Shown: positions 17,806 to 25,604 of the stretch, piece by piece
Numbering within the stretch: position 1 is the stretch's first letter
Layout: each line of letters begins with the position of its first letter
NCBI RefSeq assembly: GCF_000470775.1
Contig: NC_022438.1
Location: 1,054,001-1,118,000 of the forward strand
DNA length: 64,000 bases
From: Leifsonia xyli subsp. cynodontis DSM 46306
Lineage (GTDB): Bacteria > Actinomycetota > Actinomycetes > Actinomycetales > Microbacteriaceae
Reading direction: 5' to 3'
Made by a program: the position numbers and the translations under genes
Notes under the pieces: model-generated
Database searches by the model: none
Seen by the model: the letters and a program-made list of their open reading frames with translations, nothing else
Told to the model about the DNA's origin: nothing

Positions 17806-19080
17806 ATGGTGTTTCACACAGCAGTGGACTACGCAGCGGCAGGGACCGTCAACTCCCTGTGGCTGCTCGTGGCCGCAGCCCTCGTCCTGCTGATGACGCC
17901 GGGCGTCGCCTTCTTCTACGGCGGCATGGTGCGGGCGAAGAGCGTCGTGTCGATGATGATGATGAGCGTCGGAGCGATGGCGATCGTGGGCGTGCTCTGG
18001 GTCGTCTACGGGTACGGGCTCGCCTTCGGCACGCCGCTCATCCCGCACGTCCTCGGCGCACCGGACTGGTTCCTCGGCAGCCTGATGGGCAAGGACGGGA
18101 TGACCCCCGATCTCTCCGGGCTCGCCTTCGCCGGGTTCCAGGCCACGTTCGCGATCATCACCGTCGCCCTGATCTCCGGCGCGATCGCCGACCGGGCGAA
18201 GTTCGGCGCGTGGATGGTGTTCGCCGCGATCTGGGTGACGGTCGTTTACTTCCCGGTCGCGTTCTGGGTGTTCAACCTCTCCCAGGGCTGGATCGCGAGT
18301 GTTCTGCACGTCAACGACTTCGCCGGCGGCACGGCTGTCCACATCAACGCCGGCGCGGCCGGGCTGGCGCTTGCGCTGGTGCTCGGCAAACGCGTCGGGT
18401 TCCAGAAAGGTATGAGCAAACCGCACAATGTGCCGCTCACCCTCCTCGGGGCCGCGCTCCTGTGGTTCGGCTGGTTCGGCTTCAACGCCGGGTCGGAGGC
18501 CGCGGTGGACGGTGTGGCCGCCCTCGCCTGGATCAACACGCTGGCCGCTCCGGCCGCCGCGACGATCGGGTGGCTCGTGGTCGAGAAGGTCAAGGACGGC
18601 AAGCCCACCTCGATCGGTGCGGCATCGGGTGCCGTCGCCGGTCTGGTCGCGATCACTCCGGCGTGCAACATCCTGACGCCGTTCTGGGCCATCCTGCTCG
18701 GTCTCGTCGCCGGTGCGGTGTGCGCGATCGCGGTGGACCTGAAGTTCAAACTCGGTTTCGACGACTCGCTCGACGTGGTCGGCATCCACCTCATCGGCGG
18801 TCTGATCGGAACGCTGTGGATCGGCTTCTTCGGCTTCACCCACGTCGACGGTGACGCCTCCAAGCCGTTCTCCAGCCTGCTCTACGCCGGCAGCTTCGCG
18901 CAGCTGGGCGCGCAGGCGATCGGCGCGTTCGCGGTGCTGATCTACTCCTTCGTCCTGGCCTTCGCGATCGGCGCTGTCATTCAGCGGACGATGGGCTTCC
19001 GGATCAAGAACGAGGACGAACTCGCCGGTGTCGACACGGTCGTCCACGGTGAGGAGGGGTACTCGCTCGAGACCGTCTGA
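17806..19080 (+). CDS. amt: Ammonium transporter
   Basis: Amt/MEP channel moving ammonium across the cytoplasmic membrane as a trimer. The 424-residue product has eleven predicted membrane segments. The family signature region DFAGGTAVHINAGAAGLALAL carries the first pore histidine (about residue 183), and DVVGIHLIGGLIGTLW carries the second (about 328). The ammonium-binding vestibule residues FGTP and SQGWIASVLHVNDFAGG are conserved. The ATG at 17806 has a GAGAGGTTGG site. A double GlnR-like operator upstream predicts induction under nitrogen limitation. A strong hairpin follows the gene, so amt appears monocistronic; no glnK is adjacent, which is unusual since amt and glnK are often paired. 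Confidence 0.95.
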   Translation: MVFHTAVDYAAAGTVNSLWLLVAAALVLLMTPGVAFFYGGMVRAKSVVSMMMMSVGAMAIVGVLWVVYGYGLAFGTPLIPHVLGAPDWFLGSLMGKDGMTPDLSGLAFAGFQATFAIITVALISGAIADRAKFGAWMVFAAIWVTVVYFPVAFWVFNLSQGWIASVLHVNDFAGGTAVHINAGAAGLALALVLGKRVGFQKGMSKPHNVPLTLLGAALLWFGWFGFNAGSEAAVDGVAALAWINTLAAPAAATIGWLVVEKVKDGKPTSIGAASGAVAGLVAITPACNILTPFWAILLGLVAGAVCAIAVDLKFKLGFDDSLDVVGIHLIGGLIGTLWIGFFGFTHVDGDASKPFSSLLYAGSFAQLGAQAIGAFAVLIYSFVLAFAIGAVIQRTMGFRIKNEDELAGVDTVVHGEEGYSLETV

Positions 19081-19126
19081 GACGGAGCGCGCAGAATGGC
19101 GCGGACGCGTCCGTCGCCGAGCACAT

Positions 19127-19164
19127 CCGATGCGGTGAGGGAGAGATCTCCCTCACCGCATCGG
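19127..19164. terminator. Strong hairpin after amt
   Basis: An 18-bp perfect stem: CCGATGCGGTGAGGGAGA (19127-19144) pairs with 19147-19164 around a tiny loop. It lies 47 nt past the amt stop. With the gene-free stretch to 19304 it separates amt from the second Amt-like gene, which has its own AAGGAG site. No T-tract follows. Confidence 0.8.
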
Positions 19165-19304
19165 CGCGGGCGGGCGGCCCCCAGCCCGGGCACGACCGCG
19201 GGCCTCAGACTGCTTCGCTCATTCGCATCGACGGACTTGCCCTTTCGTGCGCCCGCGCCCGCTAAGGTTGGGTGCTTGCACAGAGCGGGCGGCTAAGGAG
19301 CGGG

Positions 19305-20492
19305 ATGGCGGCGACCAGTCAGCAGGTGGACGCGCTCCTTCTGGTCGTCTTCGGGACTCTGACGCTGCTGGCCGTCCCCGGTCTCGGCTTCCTCAGCGGA
19401 GGTCTCGGCGGTCGCCAGGGCGTCGCACGCGCCGTTCTGTTCGCTCTCGCCGGGACCGCGGTCGTCGTTCTCCTCGGCGTCGCGGGCGGTTCTGGGACGC
19501 TGACCGGCCAGGCCCTCGTGCCGCACCTGCTCGGCCATCCCGACCCGTGGCTCGCCACCGCCTCGAAGCAGGGCGTCTACGGTCTCGCGCGGGCCGGGTC
19601 GGCTCTCGCGCTCTGCGCGGTCGCGATCTCCGTGCTGGGAGTGGCGGTGGCCTCCCGGATCACCCTGCGCGCATGGCTGCTGTTCGCGGTGCTGTGGTCG
19701 GCGCTCGTCCTCGGTCCGGTCGGCTACGGGGTGATGGCGCTGAGCGACGGCTGGGCGGTCGCGGGTCTGGGAGCGATCGACTTCGGCGGCGCGCTGCTGG
19801 TGCTCGCGGCGGGCGCTTCCGCCTCAGGGGTCCTCCTGGCATGCGGCCGGGGCGAGCATCTCGCACCCGGAGCGCGTAACCTCCGGCTTGTCGCGATCGG
19901 CGGCGCTCTCCTCCTCGCCGGCTGGCTCGGACTCACCGCCGCTTCGGAGGGCGCGGTCGACTCCTACACCGCGCTCATCGTCGTCAACTCGTTCCTCGCG
20001 TCGGCGGGAGGCTGCCTCATGTGGCTGCTGGTCGACCGGGTCTTCCTGCGCCGCCCGACGATCGCCAGCGCGTTCTGCGGCGCCTTCTCCGGTCTGGCGG
20101 CCATCACCGCGGGCTCGGGCGTCCTCACCCTCGGCTGGTCGTTGCTGCTCGGCGCGCTCTCGGCTCTCGCCTGCGCCACGATGGTCGATGTGGCCGCGCG
20201 CGCCCGGTTCGGGGCGGCCATGACGGTCATTGTCATCGCGACGGTCGCCAGTCTGGTCGGCCTGCTCTTCCCCGGGCTCTTCGCCAGCGGCGGAGGGATG
20301 GTGGACAGCGGCAACTTCGACCTGTTCGTGGCCCAGGCGGTCGCCGGCCTCTCGGTGCTCATCGGCGCGTTCCTCGTCTCGGCCGCACTCGCGCTGGCGC
20401 TGCGGTTCACGATCGGGCTCACCCGGGTCCGCTCCGCCGCCGACCGCCCGGAGCGCGATCGCGAGCCTCCGGCCCAGCACAGCGACGGCTGA
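19305..20492 (+). CDS. Amt-family paralogue lacking both pore histidines
   Basis: A 395-residue membrane protein that aligns end to end with the adjacent Amt. It opens QQVDALLLVVFGTLTLLAVPGLGFLSGGLGG against Amt's TPGVAFFYGGMV, and also shares GLGAIDFGGALLVL, AGWLGLTAASEGAVDSYTALIVVNS and the domain order. At the first pore-histidine position it has Leu (DFGGALLVLAAGASASG) and at the second Ala (VIVIATVASLVGLLF). Conduction of ammonium is therefore unlikely by the known mechanism; a sensory, regulatory or decayed role is inference. The ATG at 19305 follows an AAGGAG at 19295-19300. The frame is fully open and of normal length, so it is under some constraint or diverged recently. A hydrophilic tail ends RPERDREPPAQHSDG. 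Confidence 0.8.
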   Translation: MAATSQQVDALLLVVFGTLTLLAVPGLGFLSGGLGGRQGVARAVLFALAGTAVVVLLGVAGGSGTLTGQALVPHLLGHPDPWLATASKQGVYGLARAGSALALCAVAISVLGVAVASRITLRAWLLFAVLWSALVLGPVGYGVMALSDGWAVAGLGAIDFGGALLVLAAGASASGVLLACGRGEHLAPGARNLRLVAIGGALLLAGWLGLTAASEGAVDSYTALIVVNSFLASAGGCLMWLLVDRVFLRRPTIASAFCGAFSGLAAITAGSGVLTLGWSLLLGALSALACATMVDVAARARFGAAMTVIVIATVASLVGLLFPGLFASGGGMVDSGNFDLFVAQAVAGLSVLIGAFLVSAALALALRFTIGLTRVRSAADRPERDREPPAQHSDG

Positions 20493-20562
20493 GCCCGATC
20501 ACGCATGACGAACCGTTAACGCGCGCCGCGCGCCGCGCCTCCTTTCTCACTACAGTTGCCGC

Positions 20563-21859
20563 ATGCCTGAGGACTGTCCGCTCGACTTCGAGACCCGCCA
20601 GATCCATGCCGGAGCCGTCGTCGACGCCGAGATGAACGCGCGTGTCACCCCGATCTACCAGACCGCCGGCTATGTCTTCGACGACTTCGCCGACGGTCAG
20701 GACCGCTTCGCGGGCCGGGGCGGACGGGCCTACTCGCGCAACGAGAACCCAACCAATGCGGTCGCCGGCCGCCGCCTGGCCGATCTGGAGGGCGGTGTCG
20801 ACGGGATCGTCGTCGCCAGCGGGCAGGCCGCCATCGCCGCCGCGATCTCTCGGCGCTCGCGGAGGCCGGCGATCACATCCTGGTGACCCGTTCGCTCTAC
20901 GAGGGGACGCGGGAGATGTTCCGCGGGGTCCTCAAACGGCAGGGCATCGCCGTCGAGTACGTCGCCGACGATGCCGGAGATGAGGAGTGGCTGGCACGGT
21001 TCCGGCCGCAGACCAAGGCCGTCTACACCGAGACGCTCCCGAACCCGCTGAACCAGGTGACCGACATCGCGCGCCTCGCGCGGCTCGCGCACACCGCTGG
21101 GGTGCCATTGATCGTGGACACAACACCGTCCCGACCCCCTATCTGTGGCGTCCGATCGAGGACGGCGCGGACATCGTCATCCACTCGACCTCCAAATGGC
21201 TCGCCGGGCACGGTTCGGTCATCGGGGGAGCGGTGGTGGACGCCGGCCGCTTCGACTGGGCGCTACACGCCGACCGGTTCCCCCAGCTCGCGGAGCCGCC
21301 GCATCCGGGCGCGGGCTCTTTCGTGGAGCGCTTCGGTCCCGGAGCCTATCTCGCCTACCTCCGCAGCGTGATCGTGCTCGAGTACGGTCCGACCGTGCCG
21401 CCGACGAGCACGTTCCTCCTGCTGCACGGCATCGAGACCCTCTCCGTGCGCATGGACCGGCATGTGGCGAACGCGCAGGTCGTCGCGGAGTGGCTGCACA
21501 CGCGGCCCGAGGTCGCGCGTGTCCACTATCCGGGCCTCGCGGGTGACCCCTTCCACGAGGCGGCTGCGCGCTCCCTCCCGAAGGGCGCTGGTTCGATCGT
21601 GTCGATCGACCTCTCCGGCGGCCGGGCAGCCGCAGCGCGCTTCATCGACGCCCTCCGGCTGATCACGCCGATGACGCACATCGGAGATGTCCGCACGCTC
21701 GCCATCCATCTCGCGAGCACCATCCACGCGAAGCTCAGCGAGGAGGAGCGGCGGGAGGCCGGGATCGGCCCCGGGCTCGTGCGCCTGTCGATCGGCCTCG
21801 AGTCGCTCCGGGACCTGCTGGCCGACCTCGAACGCGGCCTGGCGGTGGCGGGGGTCTGA
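20563..21859 (+). pseudogene. metY: O-acetylhomoserine sulfhydrylase-like gene (metY) with two frameshifts
   Basis: A Cys/Met-metabolism PLP enzyme of about 430 residues. Frame 1 starts at ATG 20563 (FETRQIHAG, VTPIYQTAGYVFDDFADG, YSRNENPTNAV). One C appears lost near 20846, since ATCTCTCG is read where AILSALAEAGDHIL is expected. Frame 2 (LVTRSLYEGTREMFRG ... HTAGVPLIVD) ends near 21120, where an extra CA disrupts the expected VDNTVPTPYL. Frame 3 carries the PLP lysine in VIHSTSKWLAGHGS and runs to the end (LADLERGLAVAGV, stop 21857-21859). All domains remain, so the breaks are recent or are sequence errors. As read, direct sulfhydrylation by this gene is lost. It converges with the malY-like gene, 15 nt away. 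Confidence 0.88.
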
Positions 21860-21874
21860 GGAAGACGGCGGTCG

Positions 21875-23119
21875 TCAGCCCGCCGCGGACGGCAGCCCCG
21901 TCCGGGCGTCTGGCTCGGCTCGGGCTCCGGACTGCGCCCGGGCCCCCGGCTGCGCTCGCGCTGCCGACGCGACGGTGGCCGCGATCCTCCGCACGGCCTC
22001 CACAACGGTCGTGGGGTCGCACGCGAGGTTGATCCGCGCGAAGCCGCGCCCTTGTTCGCCGAAGGCGATCCCGGAGTTGAGCGCGACCCGTCCTTCCTCG
22101 ACCAGCACCCTGGCCGGGTCGTCCCCGAGCCCGGTCGAGCGGAAGTCGAGCCACACTAGATAGCCGGCATCGGGCCGCAATGCGCGGACCGATGGTGCGT
22201 GCTCGGCCAGCTCGGACTCCAGCAGCCCCACGTTCGCGACCACCCGTTCGAGCAGCGCATCGCGCCAGCCCAGACACGAGAGCGCGGCGACATTGGCGTG
22301 CAGGCCCAGGATGCTGGTGCGCGCCGCGAGCTCCTCCGGCAGCTGCGTCAGCAATGCGGCGCTGGCCGTCTCTGCGGCGACGACGACCGCGCATTTGAGC
22401 CCGGCCAGGTTCCACGCCTTGCTCGCGGAGGTCACGGTGACCGCTCGGGCGCCTGCGGCGCGGGCGACGGGCGCGAACGGGGTGAAGCGGGCGCTGGGGT
22501 GGGCGAGCGGCGCGTGTATCTCGTCGCTCACCACCAGGACGCCGTAGCGGGCGGCGAGGCGGGCGACCGTCTCCAGCGCCGCCCGGCTGTGGCATCGGCC
22601 GGTCGGGTTGTTCGGGTTGCAGAGGAGGAATGCATCCACCCCGGCCGCGAACGCCGCCTCGATCGCGGCGAGGTCCAGGGTCCAGCCGGCATCCTCGCGC
22701 AGCGGGACCGTGACCGCGGTCGCGTTCGCCTCCTCGATCATCTCGAAGAACGGCGGGTACACCGGGGGCGTGATGAGGACCCGGCCGCCGGTCTCCGGCA
22801 GCGCGAGCCGCAGCGTCTCGACGACGCCGACCGTCACATCCGTGGCGAGATGCACCCACTCCGGATTGACTTCCCAGCCCCACGAATTCCATGCGAAGTC
22901 AGCGAACGCCGGCGCGAGCGGCCCGGCCGAATCGAGGTAGCCCGTGTCCGAGTTGCGCAGCGTCTCCGCCACCCGGTCCAGGACGGCCTGCTCGACATCG
23001 AAGTCCATCTCCGCCACGAACATCGGCAGGACGTCCGTGGGGTAGCGGCGCCACTTGATGCTCGATCGCGTCGCGAAAAGCTGCTCCAGCGGGCGGGCGG
23101 GACGGAAGGCCATGGTCAT
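21875..23119 (-). CDS. MalY/PatB-type PLP aminotransferase (probable cystathionine beta-lyase)
   Basis: A class I/II fold PLP enzyme of 414 residues. It starts MTMAFRPARPLEQLFATRSSIKWRRYP, and the SSIKW segment is typical of MalY/PatB C-S lyases. It has LLCNPNNPTGRCHSRAALE (about 165-183), SDEIHAPLAH (PLP Asp/Ile, about 200), and the PLP Lys in VTSASKAWNLAGLKCA (about 231-246). The likely reaction is cystathionine to homocysteine, pyruvate and ammonia. The start chosen is ATG 23119; the longer frame upstream has no support. An odd feature is the C-terminal 30 residues made of degenerate GARAQ/GARAE repeats, encoded by 21900-21960. Together with the broken metY this suggests methionine synthesis by transsulfuration only. 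Confidence 0.85.
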   Translation of the reverse strand: MTMAFRPARPLEQLFATRSSIKWRRYPTDVLPMFVAEMDFDVEQAVLDRVAETLRNSDTGYLDSAGPLAPAFADFAWNSWGWEVNPEWVHLATDVTVGVVETLRLALPETGGRVLITPPVYPPFFEMIEEANATAVTVPLREDAGWTLDLAAIEAAFAAGVDAFLLCNPNNPTGRCHSRAALETVARLAARYGVLVVSDEIHAPLAHPSARFTPFAPVARAAGARAVTVTSASKAWNLAGLKCAVVVAAETASAALLTQLPEELAARTSILGLHANVAALSCLGWRDALLERVVANVGLLESELAEHAPSVRALRPDAGYLVWLDFRSTGLGDDPARVLVEEGRVALNSGIAFGEQGRGFARINLACDPTTVVEAVRRIAATVASAARAQPGARAQSGARAEPDARTGLPSAAG

Positions 23120-23208
23120 AGGCTGCCGCAGCGGCCGCCGAAGCGCGAGTGTCCGCGTCACGGAGCGTAAGGATCGCCCAAAATGAAGAAGCCCCGAGAC
23201 TGCTTGGG

Positions 23209-24707
23209 TTCTAACGGTCGTTGCAACACCTGGACTTTCTGGGAGTTGTAACGACCGTGGCCCGTTTAAGGAGCTATTCGAGGGATCGACGCTGTTTCAC
23301 GCAGGCTGATAAGGACGCGTTCTTCGCGTTGTTCGAGGCGTGTGGGAGCATCACGATCGCGGCGCGTGAGTTGGGGTTCAACCCGGCGACCTGCGGGACG
23401 TGGGTATGGAAGGCCGGCCTGCGCAGCCAGGGGAAAACCGGGACTGGTCCGCATCCAGGAAAGGAACGCTACTTCCAGTTGCGACGCGATGGCATCTCGC
23501 GTCGCGAAGCAGCGGCTGCCGTCGGGGTGAACATCCGCACGGCACGGGATTGGGATAACGGTGTCCGGAAGACCGCTCATCGCCGCTATTACCCAGATGG
23601 TCGGGTCGTCGATTACAAAACAGGTATGACGACGTTTCTTGACGGCACCGAGACAATCTCGCCGGCGGCGATCTTTCAGCTGGAGAGGAAGCTCGATCCG
23701 CGGTTCCTTTCGCTGGAGGAACGTGAGCAGATCCGGGATCTCCTCCGCGATGGGTTGTCACTGCGGAGCATCGCCGCCCAGCTGCGGCGGTCGCCATCCA
23801 CGATCAGTCGGGAAATCTCCCGGAACCGGTCCTCGACCGGGATCTATCACCCCTTCGCAGCACATCGCTACTCGGCGAAGCGTCGCCCACGGCCAAAGCC
23901 GCGAAGACTGGTGACAGAGCTGCGGTTGCGTGCTTTCGTTGAGTCGAAGCTGGCGTTGCGGTGGTCTCCCGAGCAGATCACTCGAGCCCTGATCCGTCAG
24001 TTCCCGGACGACGTTGGGATGCGAGTGGCGACCGAGACGATCTACCAGACGCTCTATCTCCAAGGACGCGGCCAGCTGCGCCGTGATCTCGCGACAGCGC
24101 TGCGTACCGGGCGCGCACGTCGCCGACCGAACCGGGGAACCAACGCACGTCGTTCGCGGTTCGTCGACCCGATGCTCATGATCTCCGAGCGCCCCGCTGA
24201 GGTCGCTGATCGTGCTGTTCCAGGGCATTGGGAAGGCGATCTCATCATCGGCGCTGACCACGCCAGCGCGATCGGCACCCTCGTCGAGCGAACCACCAGG
24301 TTCGTGATGCTCGTCCACCTCCCGACCGACCACGCTGCCGAGACCGTCCGCGATGGCCTCATTCGGACGATGAGCGGCCTGCCGGCCGAACTGAAGAAGT
24401 CGCTGACCTGGGACCAGGGTGCGGAGATGGCCGCCCACAAGACGTTCACGATCGCCACCGACATGGACGTCTACTTCTGCGACCCAGCCTCGCCCTGGCA
24501 GCGCGGTTCTAACGAGAACACGAACGGGTTGCTGAGGCAGTACTTCCCGAAGGGCACCGACCTCTCACAGCACTCGCCCGCGGACCTTGCCCGAGTCGCA
24601 CACGAACTCAACACCCGCCCACGCAAAACGCTCGGCTGGGAAACCCCAGCCCAGCGCCTCGCTAAACTACCTACCAGCTAATCGTCGTGTTGCAACGACC
24701 ACTAGAA
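23209..24707 (+). mobile_element. IS30-family insertion sequence
   Basis: Terminal inverted repeats are TTCTAACGGTCGTTGCAACAC (23209-23229; 21 nt, quoted in two parts as TTCTAACGG and TCGTTGCAACAC) and its near-complement at 24687-24707, with two mismatches. A single intact IS30-type transposase fills the element, of about 1.5 kb. Flanking triplets (GGG left, TCC right) do not show the 2-3 nt target duplication expected for this family. It separates malY from the tRNA cluster. A second palindromic pair (CGTTGCAAC 23219-23227 and GTTGTAACG 23245-23253) lies inside the left end and may be a transposase operator. Confidence 0.85.
23257..24681 (+). CDS. IS30-family transposase
   Basis: A 474-residue DDE transposase. 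Two N-terminal helix-turn-helix regions are visible: FEACGSITIAARELGFNPATCGTWV (about 25-50), extended in actinobacterial members, and the IS30 type SLRSIAAQLRRSPSTISREISRN (about 178-200). Catalytic segments are HWEGDLIIGADHASAIGTLVERTT (D), SLTWDQGAEMAAHK (D) and WQRGSNENTNGLLRQYFPKG (E). The GTG at 23257 was chosen; the frame is open further upstream into the inverted repeat. The product appears complete and could be active. Confidence 0.92.
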   Translation: MARLRSYSRDRRCFTQADKDAFFALFEACGSITIAARELGFNPATCGTWVWKAGLRSQGKTGTGPHPGKERYFQLRRDGISRREAAAAVGVNIRTARDWDNGVRKTAHRRYYPDGRVVDYKTGMTTFLDGTETISPAAIFQLERKLDPRFLSLEEREQIRDLLRDGLSLRSIAAQLRRSPSTISREISRNRSSTGIYHPFAAHRYSAKRRPRPKPRRLVTELRLRAFVESKLALRWSPEQITRALIRQFPDDVGMRVATETIYQTLYLQGRGQLRRDLATALRTGRARRRPNRGTNARRSRFVDPMLMISERPAEVADRAVPGHWEGDLIIGADHASAIGTLVERTTRFVMLVHLPTDHAAETVRDGLIRTMSGLPAELKKSLTWDQGAEMAAHKTFTIATDMDVYFCDPASPWQRGSNENTNGLLRQYFPKGTDLSQHSPADLARVAHELNTRPRKTLGWETPAQRLAKLPTS

Positions 24708-24742
24708 TCCGCCCTGCCGGCGGGCGAGGCGGGGGTCTGCGG

Positions 24743-24815
24743 TGGGCGATACCGGACTCGAACCGATGACCTCTTCCGTGTGAAGGAAGCGCGCTACCAA
24801 CTGCGCCAATCGCCC
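24743..24815 (-). tRNA. tRNA-Val (anticodon CAC)
   Basis: A 73-nt cloverleaf on the minus strand: acceptor GGGCGAT pairs with ATCGCCC, the discriminator is A, the anticodon stem CTTCC/GGAAG holds loop TTCACAC with anticodon CAC, and the T-loop is GGTTCGAGTCC. The 3' CCA is not fully encoded (A then CCG). It is closely similar to the tRNA-Val(GAC) at 25239 and is transcribed away from the other three tRNAs. Confidence 0.95.
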
Positions 24816-24939
24816 GCTTGTTCGCACCCGGAAGACCGGTTGCTAGATTCGATCCTAGCCGACCGCGCGGCCCGAATGCACATCGGGCGCGGTCGTCCGG
24901 ACATGCCGGGCGCGACACACCCGGACGCCGCAGCTGGTT

Positions 24940-24968
24940 TTGTCATCGGGCTGAGGATCGGCTAAAGT
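24940..24968 (+). promoter_or_regulatory. Promoter of the tRNA-Gly/Cys/Val cluster
   Basis: TTGTCA (24940-24945), exactly 17 nt, then TAAAGT (24963-24968): a good sigma-70-type promoter 34 nt ahead of tRNA-Gly. The interval 24816-25002 holds nothing else recognisable apart from the unmapped promoter of the divergent tRNA-Val(CAC). Confidence 0.65.
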
Positions 24969-25002
24969 CGTTCAAGTGCCGCAGGAGACTGTGGAACGCA
25001 AT

Positions 25003-25075
25003 GCGGATGTAGCGCAGTTGGTAGCGCATCACCTTGCCAAGGTGAGGGTCGCGAGTTCGAGTCTCGTCATCCGCT
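25003..25075 (+). tRNA. tRNA-Gly (anticodon GCC)
   Basis: A 73-nt cloverleaf: acceptor GCGGATG/CATCCGC, discriminator T, anticodon loop TTGCCAA between TCACC and GGTGA, T-arm GCGAGTTCGAGTCTCGT. No encoded CCA. First gene of the cluster after the promoter at 24940. Confidence 0.97.
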
Positions 25076-25145
25076 CGAGTCAGTCTAGTATCTTCGTATC
25101 CTGGGCTTCTCATATACGGTACGGTTTACCCGTGTTGTGGCGTTC

Positions 25146-25216
25146 GGTGGATTGGCCGAGAGGCGAGGCAGCGGCCTGCAAAGCCGTATACACGGGTTCG
25201 AATCCCGTATCCACCT
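25146..25216 (+). tRNA. tRNA-Cys (anticodon GCA)
   Basis: A 71-nt cloverleaf: acceptor GGTGGAT/ATCCACC, discriminator T, anticodon loop CTGCAAA with GCA, T-arm ACGGGTTCGAATCCCGT. The anticodon and sequence fit the single tRNA-Cys of actinobacteria. It is 70 nt downstream of tRNA-Gly. Confidence 0.96.
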
Positions 25217-25238
25217 CGACCCTGTGCGAACAGGTTCT

Positions 25239-25313
25239 GGGCGATTGGCGCAGCGGTAGCGCGCTTCCCTGACACGGAAGAGGTCACTGGTTCGATCCCA
25301 GTATCGCCCACCA
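25239..25313 (+). tRNA. tRNA-Val (anticodon GAC) with encoded CCA
   Basis: Acceptor GGGCGAT/ATCGCCC, discriminator A (25310) and encoded CCA (25311-25313); anticodon loop CTGACAC gives GAC. Body 25239-25310. It is followed at once by a terminator. The DNA beyond is accessory and decayed up to thrS, so this 3' end could have served as an integration site, although no matching repeat was found at the far edge. Confidence 0.97.
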
Positions 25314-25316
25314 AAG

Positions 25317-25348
25317 AAACCCCTGATAAATCAGGGGTTTTCTTTCGT
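25317..25348 (+). terminator. Rho-independent terminator of the tRNA cluster
   Basis: A 10-bp perfect stem AAACCCCTGA (25317-25326) / TCAGGGGTTT (25331-25340) with a TAAA loop and a T-rich tail (TCTTTCGTTT). The gene-free stretch 25349-25604 after it contains a short direct repeat GCGGGACAT (twice, around 25374-25392) and nothing else recognised. Confidence 0.92.
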
Positions 25349-25604
25349 TTTCGGGTCCAGAAAGCAGCGCCCGCGGGACATATGCGGGACATGTTCTACC
25401 GCGGACGAAATGGCACCAATGAGTGCGTTTTCGGCTGGTATGCGAGCGAGGCGCATTGCTGGGATGTGGGCGCGAGGAGTGGACCGATGAATTTGGTTGT
25501 GGGCGACGGGTCTGGCTCACGGAGCGAACGGCTCACCGGGCCGATGGCTGGCCGCGTGCCGGTTCCTGCTGAGAGAAATACCCTTGAGTCCCTGCAAGAG
25601 AAGG

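Noticed and set aside
25374..25395. Short direct repeat GCGGGACAT as an attachment site
   Set aside because: Only 9 nt, adjacent copies, no integrase and no copy at the far edge of the region.
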